Below, in pieces: positions 1-3,868 of a stretch of DNA of 6,861 nt. The notes under the pieces are model-generated. The model had not been told where the DNA came from. It ran no database searches and saw only the letters and a program-made list of their open reading frames with translations. Where the stretch lies: the NCBI GenBank assembly GCA_020433785.1, contig JAGRCC010000947.1:1-6861 (forward strand). Reading direction: 5' to 3'. The position numbers and the translations under genes are program-made. How positions within the stretch are numbered: the first letter of the stretch is position 1; every line of letters starts with the position of its first letter. Source of the DNA: Anaerolineae bacterium. GTDB taxonomy: Bacteria; Chloroflexota; Anaerolineae; 4572-78; J111.

Positions 1-2
1 AA

Positions 3-296
3 CTCTACACCCTCTGCCCCGACCCGGACACGCGCACTCGCTTCATTAATACGCTGCTGGCTGGGGGTCAGGGGTCGGGGGTCGGAGATCAGGGGTTTGG
101 GGCTGGGGGCCAGGAGTCGGTGACCGACGACCAACCCAGCCCAATCTCCCAATCCCCTAATCTCCCAATCTCTAATCTCCAGTCTCCAATCTCCAATCCC
201 CATTTGAAGTTCCCCCGAAAAAGTAGACGAAAAGAAGAGAGACAAGTAGACTACAAAAATAGGGAGGACAGCGGTGAGCAAAAGCAAACGATATAG
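3..296 (+). CDS. Probable 3' end of an unrecognised gene, reading through a repeat tract
   Basis: One plus-strand frame is open from the left edge to a TAG at 294-296. The first 21 codons (to about 65) look coding: 17 of 21 have G or C in the third position, and they translate as LYTLCPDPDTRTRFINTLLAG, a plausible globular C-terminus. From about residue 22 the frame enters the G-rich/C-rich repeat tract, giving a low-complexity Gly/Gln then Pro/Ser/Asn tail. It then crosses the IS left end and stops inside orfA. The natural stop codon was therefore probably lost, either by repeat growth or by the IS insertion; alternatively the open frame beyond about 65 is chance. I do not recognise the family. 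Only the part before the repeat is likely to be native coding sequence. Confidence 0.35.
   Translation, partial: LYTLCPDPDTRTRFINTLLAGGQGSGVGDQGFGAGGQESVTDDQPSPISQSPNLPISNLQSPISNPHLKFPRKSRRKEERQVDYKNREDSGEQKQTI
63..200. repeat. Degenerate G-rich then C-rich short-repeat tract
   Basis: Positions 63-120 are built from variants of GGGGTCA/GGGGGTC, with G-runs at 63-67, 71-74, 77-81, 92-95, 99-102 and 105-109. Positions 131-200 switch to variants of CCAATCTC (for example CCAATCTCC near 186-195). The two parts are not exact complements. C-runs at 135-137, 140-142, 148-150, 154-157 and 164-166 meet the usual G-quadruplex spacing rule on the minus strand. This style of spacer is, from memory, common between genes in Chloroflexota; I could not check that here. 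Confidence 0.75.
205..227 (+). repeat. IS left terminal inverted repeat
   Basis: Begins TGAAG and continues with the core TTCCCCCGAAAAAGTAGA (210-227). The core is an exact reverse complement of the matching part of the right end. The octamer AAGTAGAC at its inner edge (221-228) recurs at 244-251, 23 bp inward. Confidence 0.92.
261..267 (+). promoter_or_regulatory. Ribosome binding site deciding the GTG start of orfA
   Basis: AGGGAGG lies 6 bases upstream of GTG at 274. No in-frame ATG offers a similar site, so this Shine-Dalgarno sequence fixes the non-ATG start. Confidence 0.8.
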
Positions 297-570
297 TCGA
301 GAATTCAAACAGGAAGCAGTCCAGTTGGTGAACGAAAGTGGTAAGAGTGTGGCCGAGATCGGCGCAGATTTGGGGGTCAGCCCCAAAACATTATATCGCT
401 GGCGGCAAGAGTTGGCTCGCGATGGTGAGCAAGCCTTTCCGGGAAAAGGGTACCTGAAAGCTAACGACGAGTATGTGCGCCGCCTGGAACGGGAGTTGAA
501 ACTCGTGACCCAGGAGCGAGATATCTTAAAAAAAGCGGTGGCGATCTTTTCCAAAGGCCCAAGCCAATGA
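274..570 (+). CDS. IS3-family transposase OrfA (helix-turn-helix subunit)
   Basis: A 98-residue protein starting at GTG behind a strong ribosome binding site. It matches the IS3 OrfA (HTH_Tnp_1) pattern. An N-terminal basic segment (KRYSREFKQEAVQLV, 5-19) and a helix-turn-helix at about 23-47 (SVAEIGADLGVSPKTLYRW region) should bind the terminal repeats. A Leu-rich heptad segment at about 65-92 (YVRRLERELKLVTQERDIL) is the expected leucine zipper for multimerisation with OrfAB. In IS3 elements OrfA alone usually acts as a DNA-binding regulator, while the frameshifted OrfAB is the transposase. The stop codon overlaps the orfB start as ATGA. No defects are visible. Confidence 0.95.
   Translation: MSKSKRYSREFKQEAVQLVNESGKSVAEIGADLGVSPKTLYRWRQELARDGEQAFPGKGYLKANDEYVRRLERELKLVTQERDILKKAVAIFSKGPSQ
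528..534 (+). promoter_or_regulatory. Slippery heptamer for programmed -1 frameshift (A AAA AAA G)
   Basis: Seven consecutive A residues follow TT and precede G. They are phased so that, in the orfA frame, the codons read TTA-AAA-AAA-GCG, which is the X XXY YYZ phase needed for -1 slippage. The -1 frame is open from here into orfB with no stop (the junction reads KK-SGGDLFQRPKP-M). Slippage would give an OrfAB fusion of about 387 residues, normal for IS3 transposases. Slippage at this motif is inferred from family behaviour. Confidence 0.8.
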
Positions 571-1436
571 GGTACAAGTTTATTAAAGCTCATGGGCAAG
601 ATTATCCGATTTCTCTTATGTGCCAGGTGTTGGAAGTATCGGTCAGTGGCTACTATGCCTGGCGCAAGCGACCCATGAGCCGTCGGAGCCAAGCCAATCA
701 GGCGTTAGTGCAACAGATCAAGGCCAGTCATCAAGACAGTTATGGCACCTACGGTAGCCCGCGAGTTCAGGCTGACCTGGTATCCCAGGGGCTGCCCTGT
801 GGCCGTCATCGCGTGGCACGCTTGATGCGTCAGCACGGGATTAGGGCCAAACAGCGTCACCACTATCGCCAAACAACGGTCAGAAACCTGGCCGATCCGG
901 TAGCGCCCAACGTGTTGGCCCGTCAGTTTCAGGCCCAGGCCCCCAACCACAAATGGGTAGCTGATCTCAGCTATATTCCCACCCAGGAAGGCGATCTTTA
1001 CCTGGCTACGGTCATGGACCTCTACTCGCGCAAAATCGTTGGCTGGGCGATGGAGGACCATCTCAGAACCGAACTGCCCCTGGCGGCCTTGACGATGGCT
1101 TTGAACCAACGGCAACCGCCGGCTGGTCTCCTCCATCATTCTGACCGCGGTAGCCAATATACCAGTGATTTATATCAATCAGTCCTAAACAATTATGACT
1201 GTCAACCCAGTATGAGCCGCGTTGGAAACTGTTGGGATAATGCGGCCATGGAAAGTTTCTTCGGTACCCTTAAATCTGAACTAACTCATCACCGCCGTTA
1301 TCGCTCTCGGGCCGAAGCTAAATCTGACATCTTTCTGTACATTGAGGGCTTTTATAATCGTCGGCGTCGTCATTCTTCGCTCGGTTATCTCAGCCCTCAT
1401 CAATTTGAACTCAATCACAACGTTTCTCTCAACTAA
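567..1436 (+). CDS. IS3-family transposase OrfB (DDE integrase domain)
   Basis: A 289-residue protein, the catalytic half of the IS3 transposase. Residues about 40-100 form the HTH_21-like linker region; about 120-280 form the RNase H-fold integrase core (rve). The catalytic triad is visible: D133 in WVADLSYI, D193 in HHSDRGSQY, and E229 in NAAMESFFGTLK. The last two are separated by exactly 35 residues, the DD(35)E signature. The C-terminal YNRRRRHSSLGYLSP motif is also characteristic. The ATG overlaps the orfA stop, so OrfB could be made by coupling, but the active enzyme is expected to be the frameshifted OrfAB. The stop at 1434-1436 lies just inside the right terminal repeat. The frame is intact. 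Confidence 0.96.
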   Translation: MRYKFIKAHGQDYPISLMCQVLEVSVSGYYAWRKRPMSRRSQANQALVQQIKASHQDSYGTYGSPRVQADLVSQGLPCGRHRVARLMRQHGIRAKQRHHYRQTTVRNLADPVAPNVLARQFQAQAPNHKWVADLSYIPTQEGDLYLATVMDLYSRKIVGWAMEDHLRTELPLAALTMALNQRQPPAGLLHHSDRGSQYTSDLYQSVLNNYDCQPSMSRVGNCWDNAAMESFFGTLKSELTHHRRYRSRAEAKSDIFLYIEGFYNRRRRHSSLGYLSPHQFELNHNVSLN

Positions 1437-1439
1437 CCC

Positions 1440-1462
1440 TCTACTTTTTCGGGGGAAGATCA
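1440..1462 (-). repeat. IS right terminal inverted repeat
   Basis: Reverse complement of the left end with two mismatches, both in the outer five bases (TGATC here against TGAAG at the left). It ends in CA on the plus strand and starts three bases after the orfB stop codon. Confidence 0.92.
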
Positions 1463-1488
1463 GACCTCCTTGGAATCCATATTGAGCC

Positions 1489-1716
1489 TTACCCGAACTC
1501 AACATGGTTGTCGATTTTAGCGATTTGACACTGGTCCCAGCCTAGGCTTCTAATCTCAATGGCTTTGGCAATCAGCACGGGTGAGGCCGGATCAGACTCT
1601 AACTGCGCCGTCAGTAGGGCCAGCTCTTGTTTCAACCGCTGATTGAGCAGTCGCAGGGCGGCAATGGTCTTGTGGGGATCGCCGTTGCTTTCAGCTATTC
1701 TTTCTAACAAAGTCAT
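1489..1716 (-). CDS. Small hypothetical protein, probable coiled coil
   Basis: I do not recognise this protein. The preferred start is ATG at 1716 (75 residues, MTLLERIAESNG...), because GGAGAG (1721-1726) sits 4 bases upstream on the minus strand. An in-frame GTG at 1746 would add ten residues but has no good ribosome binding site. Residues about 14-42 (KTIAALRLLNQRLKQELALL region) form an amphipathic Leu-rich helix likely to dimerise. The C-terminal part is Ile/Ala-rich and predicted helical, ending in NHVEFG. Codon choice is compatible with real coding (GCC, CTG, ATT frequent). The gene points towards the IS and its stop lies 26 bp from the IS right end, so the C-terminus may be altered. 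It could be a chance frame. Confidence 0.45.
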   Translation of the reverse strand: MTLLERIAESNGDPHKTIAALRLLNQRLKQELALLTAQLESDPASPVLIAKAIEIRSLGWDQCQIAKIDNHVEFG

Positions 1717-1821
1717 AATTCTCTCCATTTCTCCGATAATAGCCACAGGGCTATCAACCTTTTTCTCTATAGGCTTACTATACCAGTTTCGGTCCTAACA
1801 ATCTGGACAAAATTTGCGTCA

Positions 1822-1841
1822 AAATTGCCCCAAATTGCCCC
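1822..1841. repeat. Exact tandem repeat, 2 x AAATTGCCCC
   Basis: Two identical adjacent 10-bp units (1822-1831, 1832-1841). No function is evident. Confidence 0.7.
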
Positions 1842-1857
1842 AAAAGTGTAAAAAGAG

Positions 1858-1936
1858 AGGACTTACGCCGTTCTAAAGGTGACAGTCACTTGAGGACGTT
1901 AATAAGTGACTGTCACCTGACTTTTGCGTAAGTCCT
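1858..1936. repeat. Doubly nested inverted repeat (79-bp MITE/REP-like element A)
   Basis: The outer arms AGGACTTACGC (1858-1868) and GCGTAAGTCCT (1926-1936) are perfect complements. Inside them, AGGTGACAGTCACTT (1877-1891) and AAGTGACTGTCACCT (1904-1918) form a second perfect 15-bp pair around a 12-base loop. Each inner arm is itself nearly palindromic (GTGACAGTCAC). Purine-rich near-repeats AAAAGAGAGG (1851-1860) and AAAAGGGAGG (1938-1947), 9 of 10 identical, flank the core but overlap the left outer arm. No coding capacity. The inner arm recurs at 6288-6369. Confidence 0.8.
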
Positions 1937-1944
1937 GAAAAGGG

Positions 1945-1959
1945 AGGTGACGGTCCCTT
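1945..1959 (+). repeat. Orphan copy of the 15-bp repeat arm
   Basis: AGGTGACGGTCCCTT matches the inner arm of element A at 13 of 15 bases and lies 9 bp beyond its right end. No complementary partner was found downstream. It looks like a solo or decayed half-element. Confidence 0.55.
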
Positions 1960-2195
1960 GTTAGGCCGTGTTATAGCTGATGTTACTTAATCTGCTGTAA
2001 TAGAGTGGCGCGTTGGGGAGCCTGGCTAACATTATGGAGAGAATGAAGACAGCCGATACTTTAGAAGCTGTTCTAGAAGTGAGGATGTATAGATTTGCCC
2101 ACAGATTTTCATCTCAATTTTGATCATAGCTGTGACCATGTGTGTCTATCTGCCGATCCTTAATAACCGTTAAAGCAGTCCTTAGCAACAAGAAC

Positions 2196-2238
2196 GAAAC
2201 GTTCGTAGGCAAAGTTAAGTTTGCCCTACGAACGTTTC
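2196..2238. repeat. Strong 18-bp hairpin
   Basis: GAAACGTTCGTAGGCAAA (2196-2213) pairs with 2220-2238 with only one extra base bulged, around a 6-base loop. It lies downstream of the MATE stop codon in the minus direction. The stem is not followed by a T-run on either strand, so an intrinsic terminator is not well supported. A dispersed intergenic repeat, or an RNA 3'-end stabiliser, is more likely. Confidence 0.75.
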
Positions 2239-2239
2239 A

Positions 2240-2289
2240 GGAGCGACAAAACTACGTTGTGACGTTGACAAAGCAAGCATTGTCGCTCC
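2240..2289. repeat. Inverted repeat GGAGCGACAA / TTGTCGCTCC
   Basis: Perfect 10-bp arms (2240-2249 and 2280-2289) around a 30-base loop, starting 2 bases after the preceding hairpin and ending 8 bases from the MATE stop codon. The two hairpins may be one composite repeat or part of the MATE transcript's 3' end. Confidence 0.65.
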
Positions 2290-2297
2290 GAACCATT

Positions 2298-3674
2298 CTA
2301 CGCCACCACCGCCAACTCCGGCTCGGTCAGGTGATGGATCCACGGCCCGGCGAAGAATCGTCTCAGACCAATGGTGACTTTGAAGATCTCCTCAGTGACC
2401 ACCAGCAGGTAGACCCAATAGACCGGCAGTCCCAACACAAACGCGCCGATAATAGCCAGCGGTACGCCGATCAGCCAGACCGAGCCCACATCCAAAAACA
2501 GTGAGTAGCTGGTATCGCCGCCGCTTCTCAAAATCCCAATGAAGGTCATCAGGGCCGTTACTTTGATCGGTAAAATTAGCCCCATGACGATCATCATCAT
2601 CTGGGCGTAATCGGCCACTGTTTCTGACACATTGTAAAAAGACAAGATCGTGCCGGCGCTCAAGGCCACCACCCATCCAATCGGAATCGCCGTCAGTAGA
2701 GCCAGCAGCAAGTATCGCTTGCCAAACAGATAGGCTTGCTTAATCTCATTGGCTCCAATCCGGTTTCCGATCATGATGGCGCAGGCGCTACTCATCGCCA
2801 GGAATACGATAAAGGCCATCCGCTCAATCGTGACCACAATGTTAACGGCGGCAATCGACTCGGTGCTGATGCGGGCGTAGATAATGGCATAGGTCGTAAT
2901 CCCCAGCGACCAGCCCACTTCCGTCATAATGACCGGGAAGGTGGTTTTATAGAATTTGGGCGCAAAGCCCAGATCGATCCGCAGCAGTTCACCGGGCTTA
3001 ACCGCCAGCGGCAGACGCCTAAAGTAGATGACACTCAACAAGATCACCGCTTCCAGAATTCGCGAACCACTAGTGGCTAGCGCCGCCCCTGTCACCTCCA
3101 GCCGGGGAAAGCCAAAGTGACCGAAAATGAGCAGGTAGTTGAAGGTGGTGTTGGTGATCAGCGCGATAGCCCCCACAATCATCGGCAGTTTGACGCTTTC
3201 AATGCTGCGCAGGATCATGGTGTAACTCACCGCCACCGCCGTACCCAGGTAGCTCCAACCAACAATCCTCAGATAGTCGCTGCCCAGCGCGATCACCTCC
3301 GGATCATTGGTGTAGATGCCCAACACCCACTCCGGCGCCAGCACGGCCACCAGTAGAAAGCCCAAACTGCCGGCAGCCGCGGTCGCCAGGGTTAAACTGA
3401 GCACTTTGTGGATGCCCTGAATGTCCTGTTTACCCCAGTATTGAGCCGAGAAAATAGCCGCGCCGCTGGAAATGCCAAACATCATCAGGATCATCAAAAA
3501 GAAAATCTGATCGGCTAAGCCAACCGCCGCCACCGGGGCGTCGCCCAACTGGCCAATCATAATCATATCAACCGCTCCTAACGAGAAGGTGATCAGGTTC
3601 TGGATGATAATCGGGGTTGAGAGAATGAGCATGGTTCGGAAAAAGTTTTTGTCTTGGAATAGTTTTGATAACAT
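2298..3674 (-). CDS. MATE-family multidrug/toxin efflux transporter
   Basis: A 458-residue inner-membrane protein of normal MATE length with about twelve hydrophobic segments. It should export cationic or other small molecules by Na+ or H+ antiport; the substrate cannot be read from sequence. Family marks in the N-half are P21 in TM1, VDMIMIGQLG (35-44) and ILRSIESVKLPM (154-165). Their counterparts in the C-half are FPVIM (246-250) and ILRSGGDTSYS (381-391), an offset of 226-227 residues, reflecting the two-fold repeat of MATE proteins. The start is ATG at 3674 with GAGG about 6 bases upstream. It is transcribed divergently from the ABC permease, so shared control is possible but unproven. 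NorM, DinF and other MATE branches cannot be separated here. The frame is intact. Confidence 0.95.
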   Translation of the reverse strand: MLSKLFQDKNFFRTMLILSTPIIIQNLITFSLGAVDMIMIGQLGDAPVAAVGLADQIFFLMILMMFGISSGAAIFSAQYWGKQDIQGIHKVLSLTLATAAAGSLGFLLVAVLAPEWVLGIYTNDPEVIALGSDYLRIVGWSYLGTAVAVSYTMILRSIESVKLPMIVGAIALITNTTFNYLLIFGHFGFPRLEVTGAALATSGSRILEAVILLSVIYFRRLPLAVKPGELLRIDLGFAPKFYKTTFPVIMTEVGWSLGITTYAIIYARISTESIAAVNIVVTIERMAFIVFLAMSSACAIMIGNRIGANEIKQAYLFGKRYLLLALLTAIPIGWVVALSAGTILSFYNVSETVADYAQMMMIVMGLILPIKVTALMTFIGILRSGGDTSYSLFLDVGSVWLIGVPLAIIGAFVLGLPVYWVYLLVVTEEIFKVTIGLRRFFAGPWIHHLTEPELAVVA

Positions 3675-3698
3675 GGCAACCTCATTTTGAACGTAATC

Positions 3699-3708
3699 GA
3701 CTATAGTC
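3699..3708. promoter_or_regulatory. 10-bp perfect palindrome upstream of the MATE gene
   Basis: GACTATAGTC is self-complementary and lies 25-34 bases upstream of the MATE start codon. It could be an operator, or its TATAGT could be the -10 box, but no convincing -35 box stands at the right distance. Tentative. Confidence 0.25.
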
Positions 3709-3733
3709 TAGCATGGGTTAAGAAAGTTGTCCC

Positions 3734-3793
3734 CCCTCAAAGGTTGTATTGAGAGGGTTTACTCCCCTGCCCTAATGGGGGTTTACTACCCCC
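3734..3793. repeat. Cluster of short hairpins and a repeated GGGTTTACT motif between divergent genes
   Basis: CTCAA/TTGAG (3736-3740, 3749-3753) forms a first stem, extended by CCC/GGG with a bulge. GGGTTTACTCCCC (3755-3767) and GGGTTTACTACCCCC (3779-3793) are direct repeats, and each can also fold on itself; the second has a 5-bp GGGGG/CCCCC stem (3777-3781, 3789-3793). CCCC at 3764-3767 can instead pair with 3777-3780. The block lies in the likely upstream region of both genes. Confidence 0.5.
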
Positions 3794-3811
3794 AAATTAT
3801 ACTTTTGGCTC

Positions 3812-3841
3812 CTGACAATTTACGCCTTTTGGTGGTAAGAT
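3812..3841 (+). promoter_or_regulatory. Possible sigma-70-type promoter for the ABC permease
   Basis: CTGACA (3812-3817, five of six consensus bases) is followed after 18 bases by TAAGAT (3836-3841, four of six). This would start the transcript about 20 bases before the gene. It is a weak sequence match only. Confidence 0.3.
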
Positions 3842-3868
3842 AAAGGTAATAATACATGGAGCAAAATC

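Larger units (their letters stand above)
205..1462 (+). mobile_element. IS3-family insertion sequence, structurally complete (1258 bp)
   Basis: The element is bounded by 23-bp inverted repeats at 205-227 and 1440-1462 that match at 21 of 23 positions and begin TG / end CA. Between them lie orfA and orfB in the normal IS3 order, overlapping by 4 bases and in -1 relation, with a slippery A7 near the end of orfA. Length, end sequence, gene layout and the DD(35)E transposase all fit IS3. Both reading frames are intact, so it may be active. No 3-5 bp target duplication is seen: the flanks are CATT on the left and GACC on the right. I do not assign a subgroup. Confidence 0.93.
1717..2297. other. 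581-bp gene-free stretch rich in inverted repeats
   Basis: No convincing gene in either strand. It contains an exact tandem 10-mer (1822-1841), a nested inverted-repeat element (1858-1936), an orphan half-repeat (1945-1959) and two strong hairpins (2196-2238, 2240-2289). Positions about 1960-2190 show no structure I can name. This is where MATE transcripts would end, but no hairpin here is followed by a clear T-run in the minus direction. Confidence 0.7.

Noticed and set aside
63..200. CRISPR array
   Set aside because: Units are only 7-10 bp, degenerate and contiguous, with no constant-length spacers and no cas genes.
705..1157. Minus-strand open frame inside orfB
   Set aside because: It lies opposite the DDE core of a clear transposase gene; its product shows no family features and it is best explained as the shadow of orfB codon use.
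2034..2123. 29-codon plus-strand frame (MERMKTADTLEAVLEV...)
   Set aside because: No good ribosome binding site at usable spacing and too short to tell from chance; possibly a gene remnant but not supportable.
2196..2238. Intrinsic terminator of the MATE gene
   Set aside because: The stem is strong, but no run of T follows it on the minus strand (next bases GTTCTTGTTG), so a simple Rho-independent terminator is not supported.
1717..2297. tRNA, other RNA gene or riboswitch in the gene-free stretch
   Set aside because: I looked for a cloverleaf with a T-loop or CCA end and for known riboswitch cores and saw none; the hairpins present are simple inverted repeats.
2142..2504. Plus-strand open frame of 120 codons
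   Set aside because: It starts in a hairpin region and overlaps the MATE gene antisense; the product is Gln/Arg-rich with no recognisable domain.
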